Numbered from the stretch's first letter, positions 1 to 6,649 are shown. The stretch: DNA of 7,233 bases from Actinomycetota bacterium (GCA_018898235.1 JAHIJU010000210.1:1-7233); one strand, 5' to 3'. Notes: generated by a model not told the origin, from the sequence alone. Numbers and translations are program-made.

Positions 1-698
1 ATGGTGAGCATCATGAGCAGCTCGAGGCTGATGAGCACCATGCCGATCGACATGCCCGAGCGCATCGGGATGCGGTGCACCGGCAACGGTTTGCCACCGA
101 GGGCGGCGAACGCCGTGCGGGAGTTGGCGAAGGTGTTGACGCGGATGCCGAACCAGGCGACGGCGTACGACCCACCCATGCCGAGCAGCGAGAAGGCCAT
201 GATCACGGCCACCCGCCCCCAGGTGAAGCCGACGAGCGCCCGGTAGTAGACGACGATCACGGCCCCGATGAACACCCAGAGCGTGAGCAGGAACCGCCCC
301 TGCCGCAGCAGGTACTGCTTGCACGTCGCGTAGATGAGCTCGGAGATCTCGCGCATCGACCGGTGCACCGGCAGCCTGCGCAGCTGGACGAACACCTGCA
401 CGCCGAACCCGAGGCCGAGCAGGCAGACGAGCAACCCGGCCGTCAGCACCGCGCGCCCGGACACCCCGCCGGCCAACGTGACGGCCGACAGGTCCGGCAG
501 CACGAGGGTCGCCTCACCGCCGTGGGGCTTCCCGCCTGCCGACGTCTCGCCCTGGGCCGCGCAGCCGCCGAGCGAGGCGAGGGCGGTGAGCGCTACGAGC
601 GCGGCGACCGCGTGCAGCGGTCGTCGTTCGCCGAACCCGTGCGGGACGTGCACGGGCGGGCTCGCTGGGATGGGGCTGTGGTCGTGACGTGGGTACAC
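1..698 (-). CDS. hppA: Membrane-bound proton/sodium-translocating pyrophosphatase, N-terminal part (cut by window edge)
   Basis: Membrane pyrophosphatases hydrolyse cytoplasmic pyrophosphate and pump H+ or Na+ out. I translated 232 residues by hand on the minus strand; the 3' part runs off the left edge. From residue 115 the order is MREISELIYATCKQYLLRQG, a membrane segment (about 137-151), a second (about 164-182), then GIRVNTFANSRTAFA (184-198), GKPLPVHRIPMRSGMSIG (202-219) and a third helix. This matches the N-terminal region of the divergent M-PPase branch. The catalytic DxxxD segments lie outside the window, so ion specificity is unknown. Ahead of this are a hydrophobic stretch ending in LGGC (residues 43-46), which resembles a lipobox, and a helix at about 83-105. 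The GTG at 698 was chosen because GGGGGA lies 7 nt upstream; GTG at 653 is the alternative, with no clear ribosome site. No ATG precedes residue 115. Confidence 0.86.
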   Translation of the reverse strand, partial: MYPRHDHSPIPASPPVHVPHGFGERRPLHAVAALVALTALASLGGCAAQGETSAGGKPHGGEATLVLPDLSAVTLAGGVSGRAVLTAGLLVCLLGLGFGVQVFVQLRRLPVHRSMREISELIYATCKQYLLRQGRFLLTLWVFIGAVIVVYYRALVGFTWGRVAVIMAFSLLGMGGSYAVAWFGIRVNTFANSRTAFAALGGKPLPVHRIPMRSGMSIGMVLISLELLMMLT

Positions 699-865
699 CT
701 GGCGGTCCCCCGGCTGAGAGCGACGTTGCTGTCGTCCTCCACGCTAGGCAGCACACGGCCTCCGCCCCGGTGACCTACGGCCCAGCAGGGGTCAGGGGCG
801 CCCGAACGGCCCAGTCGGCAGGTCGGCCGTCGGCGTCGGCTCGTCGGCCAGTCGGCCCGAGAGCA
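699..865. other. Intergenic region between ABC permease and pyrophosphatase genes
   Basis: This 167-bp gap separates two minus-strand genes. It has no supported ORF of its own. A TAGCGT -10-like box reads on the minus strand at 746-741, about 43 nt upstream of the pyrophosphatase start, but no convincing -35 sits 16-19 nt further up, so the promoter assignment is weak. The half nearer the permease stop carries the TCGGC cluster listed separately. No hairpin followed by a T-run was seen. Confidence 0.45.
815..856. repeat. Cluster of six TCGGC pentamers
   Basis: TCGGC occurs at 815, 823, 830, 836, 845 and 852, so starts are 6 to 9 bp apart. The longer word CCAGTCGGC is present at both ends of the cluster. 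The array lies just downstream of the ABC permease stop. The spacing is irregular, so it may be only low-complexity GC-rich DNA, a slippage product, or a weak protein-binding array. Confidence 0.4.
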
Positions 866-2221
866 TCAGTCCGCGCGGACCACCGGATCGGCCAGCACCG
901 AGCGCAGCAGCGGGCGGCTGGTCTCGGTGGCACCCAGCACCAGGAGCACCCCGCCGGTCAACGAGCCGATCAGCAGCAGCAACCCCTGCGGGGCCTCGAG
1001 GGCGGCCGTCCCGAACAGCGGCAGCAGCATGAGCAATGCGGTGGCCGCCGACCCTGCGCCGACCACGAGCAGCGGCAGGAGCACCTCCCGGCGGCGCACC
1101 TCGTCGAACAGCTCGACGGGGAACCCGGCGAGCCGGGCCAGCGCGAACTCCCGCCGGCGGTCGAGCACCGCCGCGGCCTGCGCGATCCCGGCCGACACCG
1201 CGGCCAGCAGGAACGCGATACCGAGCGTGAGCATCCCGCCGGTCACCAGGTCCTGCAGGATGATCCGACTCTCCTCGTCCTGCTCACCGGACGAGGCCGT
1301 CAGCACCGGCAGCATCGCGAGCACCCCCGCGACGAAGCCGGCCAGGCCGAGCCCGCCGACCACCCGCCACGCGCCCTTCGGATCGCTGGCGAGCCGCCGG
1401 GCCGCGAGCAGCTGTGCGGGGTTGCGTGCCCGCCGGGCCGAGGCCCGGCCGATCAGCCCGAGCACCCAGGGCCCGACGAGGTTGATCGCCCCGAACCCCA
1501 GGGCGAGCAGCCCGAGCATCACCAGCACGGCCAACGAGCCGAACATGCCCATCACCTGGGTGCCGACCGCGAACGCGCCGGCACCGAGGACGAGCGCGCC
1601 GAGCCGCACCCAGGACAGGGCACGGTCCCCTTGCCGCCGTGCCACCCCCAGTGGTGTGACGACCACCCGGCGCATCGAGATCGCCGCCGACGTCGCGGCC
1701 AGCAGCGGCACGACGACGGCCGCCAGCAACGCCCACGCGCCGATCCAGAGCTCCTCGGGGGTGAACGTGGTGCCCTGGAACGGGACCATCGCCCACAGCG
1801 GCAGCAGCACCACGTAGAGCCCGACCCCGGCCAACGCGCCCACCAGCCCCTGCCAGGCGGTCTCCACGACGGTGAGCATGACCACCTCGGCGGGGGTGGC
1901 ACCCAGCAGCCGGAGGGTCGACAGCCGTGCGTCGCGCCGGACCACCCCGAGCCGGGCCGCGGCACCGGCCAGGGTGAGCAGCGGCACCACGAGCAGCACC
2001 AATGCGGTGGCCGCCAGGATGACGTAGAACCCGCCCGAGTCGTGCTGCAGGTCACCCACCGGGTGCGCGGCCCGTTGCTGGAAGGCGATCAGCCCGCCCA
2101 CCACCGACAGGGTGAGCGCGGTCGAGACGGTGAAGGCGGTGACGGCGAGCAGCGTGATGACCCGCGAGTCCTGCCCGCCGGCCGAGCGCAGCCGCGGTGC
2201 GAGCGCGAGGACGACGTTCAT
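866..2221 (-). CDS. ABC transporter permease, FtsX/MacB-like, about ten membrane helices
   Basis: A 451-residue integral membrane protein, the membrane partner of the ATPase encoded just upstream. Hydrophobic segments lie near residues 23-45, 65-88, 116-140, 158-182, 206-222, 228-256 (probably two), 286-307, 328-351, 379-403 and 412-432. Two related cytoplasmic segments precede helices: 99-130 (RLSTLRLLGATPAEVV) and 357-390 (REFALARLAGFPVELF). Such LRxLGxTP-like coupling motifs are typical of FtsX-domain permeases, and their duplication gives a two-half layout. The large extracytoplasmic domain of MacB is absent. The start is the ATG at 2221, which overlaps the ATPase stop as ATGA; this implies translational coupling. 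An in-frame ATG at 2386 would add 55 Arg-rich residues inside the ATPase gene and is rejected. The substrate is not evident; peptides, lipids or antibiotics are possibilities by family only. Confidence 0.9.
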   Translation of the reverse strand: MNVVLALAPRLRSAGGQDSRVITLLAVTAFTVSTALTLSVVGGLIAFQQRAAHPVGDLQHDSGGFYVILAATALVLLVVPLLTLAGAAARLGVVRRDARLSTLRLLGATPAEVVMLTVVETAWQGLVGALAGVGLYVVLLPLWAMVPFQGTTFTPEELWIGAWALLAAVVVPLLAATSAAISMRRVVVTPLGVARRQGDRALSWVRLGALVLGAGAFAVGTQVMGMFGSLAVLVMLGLLALGFGAINLVGPWVLGLIGRASARRARNPAQLLAARRLASDPKGAWRVVGGLGLAGFVAGVLAMLPVLTASSGEQDEESRIILQDLVTGGMLTLGIAFLLAAVSAGIAQAAAVLDRRREFALARLAGFPVELFDEVRRREVLLPLLVVGAGSAATALLMLLPLFGTAALEAPQGLLLLIGSLTGGVLLVLGATETSRPLLRSVLADPVVRAD

Positions 2222-3009
2222 CGGGTCATCTGCTCGGCGGGTTCGGCAACGGTCGCGACGTCCGCCTCGTCCACGGGGGCGCCGGTCTCGAACCGGGCGG
2301 CGGGCGGGGCGGCGACGGGTGGGGCGGGTGTGGGCGGCGGTCCGGCCACGACCCGCCCGTCGCGCATGTCGATCCGTCGGTCGCACCAGGCTGCGACCTG
2401 CTCGTCGTGGGTGACCAGCACGAGCGAGGCCCCGGCCGCCCGCGTGGTGCGGGTGAGGACGTCCATCACCTCGTGCCCGGTCTGCTGGTCCAGGGCGCCG
2501 GTGGGCTCGTCGGCGAACACCACCGCCGGGCCGGTGATGAGCGCCCGGGCCACCGCGACGCGCTGCGCCTCACCGCCGGACAGCTCGCCGGGGCGGCGCT
2601 GCTCCTTGCCCGCCAGCCCGAGTGCCTCCAACCACTGGGCGGCGATGGCCACGGCGTCCTTGCGCGAGGTGCCCTGGAGCATGGCGGGCAGTGCGACGTT
2701 CTCCACCGCCGGCAGCTCGTCGAGCAGCTGGCCGAACTGGAACACGAAGCCGTAGCTGCGTCGCCGCAGCAGGGACCGCTGCTTCTCGTCGAGACCGCCG
2801 ACGTCGCGGCCCTCCAAGGTCACGGTGCCGGCATCGGCCGGCAGGATGCCGGCGAGCACGTGCAGCAGGGTCGACTTGCCCGAGCCGGACGGGCCCATGA
2901 CGGCGAGCAGCTCACCGTCCGCGAGGTCCACATCGACCCCGGCCAGGGCCGTGGTCGCGCCGAAGCGGCGCGTGAGGCCGCGCGCCTGGAGTCTGCTGGT
3001 CGAGGTCAT
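2218..3009 (-). CDS. ABC transporter ATP-binding protein, MacB/LolD type
   Basis: A 263-residue cytoplasmic ATPase powering the adjacent permease. All nucleotide-binding motifs are intact: Walker A GPSGSGKST (39-47), Q-loop Gln91, signature LSGGEAQ (143-149), Walker B VVFADE (163-168) followed by PTGALD, and switch His201 (VTHDE). The PTGALD and THD context fits the exporter subfamily that works with FtsX-type permeases. Residues 224-263 form a Pro/Ala-rich acidic tail beyond the usual end of the fold. The chosen ATG at 3009 gives a normal N-terminus (MTSTSRLQARGLTRRFG); GGAG lies only 2 nt upstream, a short spacing. An in-frame ATG at 3045 would add 12 residues but has no ribosome site and sits within an inverted repeat. 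The stop overlaps the permease start by 4 bp. A two-gene operon is certain in layout; the substrate is unknown. Confidence 0.93.
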   Translation of the reverse strand: MTSTSRLQARGLTRRFGATTALAGVDVDLADGELLAVMGPSGSGKSTLLHVLAGILPADAGTVTLEGRDVGGLDEKQRSLLRRRSYGFVFQFGQLLDELPAVENVALPAMLQGTSRKDAVAIAAQWLEALGLAGKEQRRPGELSGGEAQRVAVARALITGPAVVFADEPTGALDQQTGHEVMDVLTRTTRAAGASLVLVTHDEQVAAWCDRRIDMRDGRVVAGPPPTPAPPVAAPPAARFETGAPVDEADVATVAEPAEQMTR

Positions 3010-3025
3010 GGCTCCACTGTGCCGT

Positions 3026-3047
3026 CGATGCGCGGCGCTGCGCATCG
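3026..3047. repeat. Inverted repeat in the leader of the ABC operon
   Basis: Arms CGATGCGC (3026-3033) and GCGCATCG (3040-3047) are perfectly complementary, 8 bp each, with a 6-nt spacer. It lies 17 bp upstream of the preferred ATPase start at 3009 and overlaps the alternative ATG at 3045. It could be an operator, an mRNA hairpin affecting translation, or part of the end of the tetR transcript. No T-run follows, so a standard intrinsic terminator is unlikely. Confidence 0.55.
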
Positions 3048-3080
3048 GTCGACGGGACCGTCCGGTGCGCCCGGGCTGCG

Positions 3081-3086
3081 ACCCTA
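3081..3086 (-). promoter_or_regulatory. Possible -10 box for the ABC operon
   Basis: TAGGGT reads on the minus strand and fits the actinobacterial TANNNT pattern. Transcription would start near 3074 and leave a leader of about 65 nt containing the 3026-3047 inverted repeat. No good -35 is visible 17-18 nt upstream. The operon might instead be read through from tetR, which ends 123 bp before the ATPase start. Low confidence. Confidence 0.25.
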
Positions 3087-3132
3087 GGAGCAGGTGATGT
3101 CCTCCTGCAGGCGGAGGCGTGCAGCCGGCCGA

Positions 3133-3741
3133 TCAGGTGCGCGGCAGCGCACCGGTGAGCACGGGCAGGACCACCTCGTCGACGATGGCGCGGATGGACT
3201 CCAGCGGCACGTTCCGCATCGTCATCAGGACCTCCTGCCGCAGCAGGTCGGAGGCCAGACGCACGGTGCGCTCGGTGACCCGTGCCGGGTCGACGTCACC
3301 GCGGGCGACGGCACGGTCGATCACCTGGGCGAGGCCCGTCGTCCGCTCCCCCAACCAGTGGTCGCGCACCTCGTCGGGGGTCAGACCGGTCTCGCGGTAG
3401 AACTCCCCGGCGTAGGAGCCGAGCACGAGCATCGCCTGCCCCCGGCCGTCGTTCACCTCGCCGAGCAGCGTGACGAGGTCTTCACGCAGGGAGCCGGTGT
3501 CGGGCACGGTGAGCGCCAGCCGCGCGCCGCGGCGTTCGACGGTGGCGAGCACCAGCTCCCGTTTGGTGGGCCAGCGGCGGTAGACGACGGAGCGGCTGGT
3601 CCCGGCCCGCGCGGCGACGCCCTCGTAGGTGGCCGCGGTGTAGCCCAGCTGGACGACCTCGTCCCAGGCGGCGTCGAGCAGGGCGTCCTCGAGCTCGCGC
3701 CCACGGCGGCGCCGAGCGGGGGTCTCGCCCTCAAGATCCAT
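3133..3741 (-). CDS. TetR/AcrR-family transcriptional repressor
   Basis: A 202-residue regulator. After a basic N-terminus (PARRRRGREL) comes a TetR DNA-binding domain at about residues 14-63, whose helix-turn-helix and following segment read TYEGVAARAGTSRSVVYRRW (38-57) then PTKREL. The rest is a helical ligand-binding domain. The segment VPDTGSLREDLVTLL (79-93) resembles the TetR_C_11-type C-terminal domain. The gene diverges from the exporter with only 65 bp between start codons, the usual arrangement in which the repressor controls the pump and itself. No Shine-Dalgarno site precedes the ATG at 3741; a TAAGAT -10 box ends 6 nt before it, which suggests a leaderless mRNA. The effector is unknown. 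The ABC genes follow on the same strand after 123 bp and could be partly co-transcribed. Confidence 0.93.
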   Translation of the reverse strand: MDLEGETPARRRRGRELEDALLDAAWDEVVQLGYTAATYEGVAARAGTSRSVVYRRWPTKRELVLATVERRGARLALTVPDTGSLREDLVTLLGEVNDGRGQAMLVLGSYAGEFYRETGLTPDEVRDHWLGERTTGLAQVIDRAVARGDVDPARVTERTVRLASDLLRQEVLMTMRNVPLESIRAIVDEVVLPVLTGALPRT

Positions 3742-3747
3742 TTGTGC

Positions 3748-3753
3748 ATCTTA
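3748..3753 (-). promoter_or_regulatory. -10 box of tetR, probably giving a leaderless mRNA
   Basis: TAAGAT reads on the minus strand and matches TANNNT. Six nucleotides (GCACAA) separate it from the ATG at 3741, the spacing expected if transcription starts at or next to the A of the start codon. There is no purine-rich ribosome site. The -35 is poor: TTCGGC at 3778-3773, 19 nt upstream and inside the palindrome. The box also overlaps a TGCATCTT half-site, so repressor binding there would block it. Confidence 0.45.
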
Positions 3754-3764
3754 TCGAATGCGGC

Positions 3765-3783
3765 GTATCTTCGCCGAAGATAC
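3765..3783. promoter_or_regulatory. Perfect 19-bp palindrome, likely TetR operator
   Basis: GTATCTTCG (3765-3773) and CGAAGATAC (3775-3783) are perfectly complementary about C3774. The site is central between the divergent tetR and exporter starts. A possible exporter promoter, TTGTGC (3742-3747) and TATCTT (3766-3771) with 18-bp spacing, places its -10 within the left arm. A bound repressor dimer would block exporter transcription and probably tetR too. That this TetR protein binds here is inferred from position and symmetry. Confidence 0.75.
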
Positions 3784-3796
3784 AAGCCTGCATCTT

Positions 3797-3801
3797 AGGA
3801 G
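3797..3801 (+). promoter_or_regulatory. Ribosome binding site of the exporter
   Basis: AGGAG lies 5 nt before the ATG at 3807. It fixes the start of the exporter there and argues against the in-frame ATG at 3744, which would add 21 residues encoded by the operator region itself. Confidence 0.8.
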
Positions 3802-3806
3802 CACTC

Positions 3807-5252
3807 ATGACTGACCAGCCCGCGGAGCAGCCGCCCGCCTTCGACCGATCCACGATCCGCATCGTCGTCGCCGTCATGGTCGGCGGGATGGCCGTGCTGC
3901 TGGACTCGACCATCGTCGCCGTGGCGCTCAAGTCCCTCGCGGTCGACCTGCACGCCTCGGTCACCACCATCCAGTGGGTCACCACGGCCTACCTGCTCGC
4001 CGTCGGCGTCACCATGCCGTTGGCCGCCTGGGCGCAGGCACGGTGGGGCGGACGACGACTCTGGCTCGCCGGGCTCGTGCTGTTCGGCGTCGGCTCGGTC
4101 GCGGCGAGCATGGCCGGATCGGTCGGTGTGCTCATCGCCGCCCGTGCCCTGCAAGGGGTCGGCGGCGGCATCCTCATGCCGCTCATGGCGACCCTGCCGC
4201 TGCAGGCCGCCAAGGGCCGTGTGTCGGGGCGCACCATCGCGATGGTCTCGCTACCCATGCTCATCGGACCGATGCTCGGACCCGTCGCGGGTGGCCTGAT
4301 CCTGCACTGGCTGAGCTGGCGCTGGCTGTTCTGGGTGAACGTGCCGCTCATCGTCGTCGGGTACGTGCTGGCGTCCCGTGCACTGGAACCCGAGCGCGGC
4401 GACCGGTCCCGGCAGCTCGATGTGCTCGGCGTGCTGCTGCTGCCGCCCGGGCTGGTCGGGCTGCTCTACGGGCTGTCCCAGGTGTCGTCGGCCGGCGGGT
4501 TCGGACAACGGCGGGTGCTGGTGCCGATGCTGGCCGGGCTCGTGCTCGTCGTCGCGTTCGTGCTGCACGCGCTGCGCCGCGGACCGGACGCCCTGGTCGA
4601 CCTGCGGCTGCTCGCGCGGCGGCAGGTCGGGGCCTCGGCCGCCGTCATGTTCCTGGCCGGTGCGGGGCTGTTCGCCGGGATGTTCCTGCTGCCGCTGTTC
4701 TGGCAGGTCTCCCGGGGACAGTCGGTGCTGGCCGCGGGCGCGCTCATGGTGCCGCAGGGCCTCGGCTCGCTGCTGGCTCGGCCGACGTCGGGCCGGCTCA
4801 CCGACACCCTCGGCTCCCGGACGGTCGCGCTGGCCGGGGTGCTCATCGCCGCGGCCGCCACCGTGCCGTTCGCCCTGGCCGGGCCGGGCACCTCCACCTG
4901 GTGGCTCGGCCTGGCACTCGTGGTCCGCGGCGTCGGGCTGGGTGGCGTGATGATCCCCGTCATGGCCGTGGCCTACCAAGGGCTGAGCGCCGACGATGTG
5001 GCGCACGCCAGCGTTCTGACCCGCGTCACCCAGCAGATCGGCGGCTCGTTCGGCACCGCCGTGCTGGCCGTCGTGCTGGAGCACGGGCTCAGCACGACCA
5101 CGACCTCGGCGGCGTTCGACCGGGCGTTCTGGTGGGCGGTCGGGCTGTCGGTGGCGGCGGGGCTCGTGGTGCCGACGCTGCCCAAGCACCAGCGGGTGCC
5201 CGACCTGGTCCAGGCGCACGATCGGGACGTCGCGGCGGACGCGGCCGTCTGA
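3807..5252 (+). CDS. MFS drug exporter, DHA2 (EmrB/QacA-like, 14 membrane segments)
   Basis: A 481-residue plasma-membrane exporter, probably using the proton gradient to expel toxic compounds. Family motifs are clear: LLDSTIVAVAL in helix 1 (31-41, Asp33), ARALQGVGGGILMPL (112-126), GPMLGPVAGG (154-163) with WRWLFWVNVP (171-180) as the antiporter motif region, and GRLTDTLGSR (329-338) as the second loop motif. Length and hydropathy fit 14 helices. The first loop motif (73-84, AAWAQARWGGRR) has Ala78 where many relatives carry Asp. The start is fixed by the AGGAG site. The short C-terminal tail (460-481) is hydrophilic. The divergent TetR gene and the shared palindrome indicate inducible efflux. 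The substrate cannot be named; an antibiotic or an antiseptic cation would be typical for the family. Confidence 0.93.
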   Translation: MTDQPAEQPPAFDRSTIRIVVAVMVGGMAVLLDSTIVAVALKSLAVDLHASVTTIQWVTTAYLLAVGVTMPLAAWAQARWGGRRLWLAGLVLFGVGSVAASMAGSVGVLIAARALQGVGGGILMPLMATLPLQAAKGRVSGRTIAMVSLPMLIGPMLGPVAGGLILHWLSWRWLFWVNVPLIVVGYVLASRALEPERGDRSRQLDVLGVLLLPPGLVGLLYGLSQVSSAGGFGQRRVLVPMLAGLVLVVAFVLHALRRGPDALVDLRLLARRQVGASAAVMFLAGAGLFAGMFLLPLFWQVSRGQSVLAAGALMVPQGLGSLLARPTSGRLTDTLGSRTVALAGVLIAAAATVPFALAGPGTSTWWLGLALVVRGVGLGGVMIPVMAVAYQGLSADDVAHASVLTRVTQQIGGSFGTAVLAVVLEHGLSTTTTSAAFDRAFWWAVGLSVAAGLVVPTLPKHQRVPDLVQAHDRDVAADAAV

Positions 5253-5264
5253 AGCCGACGGCCG
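5242..5264. terminator. Hairpin spanning the exporter stop codon
   Basis: CGGCCGTC (5242-5249) pairs perfectly with GACGGCCG (5257-5264) around a 7-nt loop that contains the TGA stop (5250-5252). It sits in the 73-bp gap between convergent genes and could end transcription from either side. There is no T-run, as is common for high-GC actinobacterial terminators, so its function is inferred. Confidence 0.5.
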
Positions 5265-5325
5265 GGGAGCGGCGGGCGGGGTCGGGACGGCCGGCCGCTC
5301 GCGCGGGCGGGGCGCGGGGCCGGGC

Positions 5326-6537
5326 TCAGGGCAGCGTGACGTGCTCCGGGGTCAGCTCGTCCACCGCGTGCACGCCCAGCAGCCGCAGCGTGCGGGCGAT
5401 CTGACCGGCCAGGATCTCGTTGAGCCGGTCCACGCCGAGCTCGCCCCCGGCCATGAGCGCGTACAGATAGGCGCGGCCCAGGAGCACGCCCGTCGCGCCG
5501 AGCGCGAGCGCCGCCACGATGTCGGCGCCGCTGCTGAACCCGGTGTCGACGAACACCTCGCACCGGTCCCCCACGGCGGCGACCGTCGCAGGCACGAGCG
5601 TGAGCGGCACAGGCGCCCGGTCCAGCTGGCGGCCGCCGTGGTTGGACAGCACGACGCCGTCGGCTCCCGCATCGGCGACCCGACGCGCATCGTCCACGGT
5701 CTGGATGCCCTTGACCACCAGCGGGCCCTTCCAGAACTGACGCACCCAGGCCAGGTCCTCGAGCTGCACCGAGGGGTCGAACATGTGGTTCGCGAGCGCC
5801 TCGATGGTGTCGTTCCAGGAGTCGAAGCTGGCGAACCGCAGCGGTTCGGTGGTGAGGAAGTCGATCCACCAGTTCGGGTGCATCGCCCCGTCGGCGATGG
5901 TCTTGAGCGACAACCGCGGCGGGATCGAGAAGCCGTTGCGGTTGTCCCGCAGCCGGGCGCCGCCCACCGGCACGTCGACGGTGAGCACGAGCGCCTCGTA
6001 CCCGCTCGCCGCGACCCGGCTGAGGATCTCCTCGGAGGACGCGCGGTCCTTCCACACGTAGAAGCCGAACCAGTTGTGACCGTCCGGCGCGGCGGCGGCC
6101 AGGTCCTCGATGCCCGTCGTCCCCATCGTCGACAGCGTGTACGGCACCCCGGCCCGCTGGGCCGAGCGGGCCACTGCGACCTCGCCCGAGTGGTGCATCA
6201 TCCGCGTGAACCCCGTCGGGGAGAACACGTACGGCAGGTCCGTGCGGGTGCCCAGCATCGTGGTCGAGGTGTCGACCGTCGAGACGTCGTGCAGCACCGA
6301 CGGGTGGAACGTGAGGTCGCGCAGCACGCGGCGCGCCCGGCGGATCGACACCTCGGACTCGGCCGACCCGTCCACGTAGTCGAACACCGACCGCGGGGTG
6401 CGCCGCCGGGCGATGGCTCGCAGGTCACCCACGGTGTATGCGCCCGCGAGCCTGCGGCGGGTGCCGTCCAGCTCGAACGGGGCCAGCCGCAGCAGCGGTT
6501 TGAGCTCGGCAGGGGTGAGAAGACGGCGGCTGGTCAT
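5326..6537 (-). CDS. lldD: FMN-dependent L-lactate dehydrogenase (LldD2-like alpha-hydroxy-acid dehydrogenase)
   Basis: A 403-residue FMN enzyme expected to oxidise L-lactate to pyruvate and pass electrons to the respiratory quinone pool. The beta/alpha-barrel motifs are present: RTPRSVFDYVDGSAE (46-60) with Tyr54, PTGF (107-110), a flavin-face FYVWKD region with Tyr160, LTVDVPVGGARLRDNRNG (185-202), VVKGI with Lys276, the active-site SNHGGRQLD (298-306) with His300 and Arg303, VDTG (330-333), and the phosphate-binding LGRAYLY (353-359). Colinear similarity to mycobacterial LldD2 runs from the N-terminus to HVT near the end. The ATG at 6537 matches that N-terminus; the ribosome site is weak. 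The reading frame stays open to an ATG at 6825, but that extension crosses the SRP RNA gene and repeats and is rejected. A TACCGT -10-like box (6596-6591) is a weak promoter candidate. The substrate could be another 2-hydroxy acid. Confidence 0.93.
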   Translation of the reverse strand: MTSRRLLTPAELKPLLRLAPFELDGTRRRLAGAYTVGDLRAIARRRTPRSVFDYVDGSAESEVSIRRARRVLRDLTFHPSVLHDVSTVDTSTTMLGTRTDLPYVFSPTGFTRMMHHSGEVAVARSAQRAGVPYTLSTMGTTGIEDLAAAAPDGHNWFGFYVWKDRASSEEILSRVAASGYEALVLTVDVPVGGARLRDNRNGFSIPPRLSLKTIADGAMHPNWWIDFLTTEPLRFASFDSWNDTIEALANHMFDPSVQLEDLAWVRQFWKGPLVVKGIQTVDDARRVADAGADGVVLSNHGGRQLDRAPVPLTLVPATVAAVGDRCEVFVDTGFSSGADIVAALALGATGVLLGRAYLYALMAGGELGVDRLNEILAGQIARTLRLLGVHAVDELTPEHVTLP

Positions 6538-6649
6538 GGGTGGGTCCCGGTGCTCGTGCGCGTCGACTGCTGGCGCGGTGACGGCGGACGACGGTAGTCC
6601 TGGCCCGGCGCCGGCGGCGGGACGTCTCGTCCGTTGGGCCGCGGGAGCT
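6538..6649. other. Leader region of lldD
   Basis: This non-coding stretch lies between the heptamer array and the lldD start. It holds a GGGTCCC word (6542-6548) close to the start codon, a short perfect inverted repeat GGACG/CGTCC (6620-6632, 3-nt spacer), and the weak minus-strand -10-like TACCGT (6596-6591). None is strong enough to call as an operator or promoter with confidence. Confidence 0.35.

Larger units (their letters stand above)
3745..3797 (+). repeat. Direct repeat TGCATCTTA flanking the operator
   Basis: TGCATCTTA occurs exactly at 3745-3753 and 3789-3797, with starts 44 bp apart, on each side of the 19-bp palindrome. The right copy also pairs with the right arm of the palindrome: AAGATACA (3777-3784), a 4-nt spacer, and TGCATCTT (3789-3796) form an inverted repeat with 7 of 8 positions matching. 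The intergenic region therefore holds four related half-sites of the form TGYATCTT or its complement. Confidence 0.6.

Noticed and set aside
2222..2386. An upstream in-frame ATG for the permease at 2386
   Set aside because: It would add 55 Arg-rich residues within the ATPase coding sequence. The ATG at 2221 gives a normal N-terminus and a classic ATGA overlap.
689..2755. A 688-codon plus-strand open frame rich in Gln, Arg, His and Pro
   Set aside because: It is antisense to the ABC ATPase and permease, which have complete family motifs. Its low-complexity translation is what high-GC codon bias produces on the opposite strand.
3744..3806. An upstream in-frame ATG for the exporter
   Set aside because: The added 21 codons lie in the operator region, and a strong AGGAG site precedes the ATG at 3807.
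866..5252. One coordinated novel resistance island joining the ABC pair, TetR and MFS pump
   Set aside because: The operator half-sites occur only in front of tetR and the pump, and the ABC genes are separated by 123 bp with a possible promoter of their own. Adjacency alone does not show a joint system.
3974..5404. A 476-codon plus-strand frame overlapping the exporter
   Set aside because: It is an out-of-frame shadow of the MFS gene with an Arg/Ala-rich translation and no recognisable domain.
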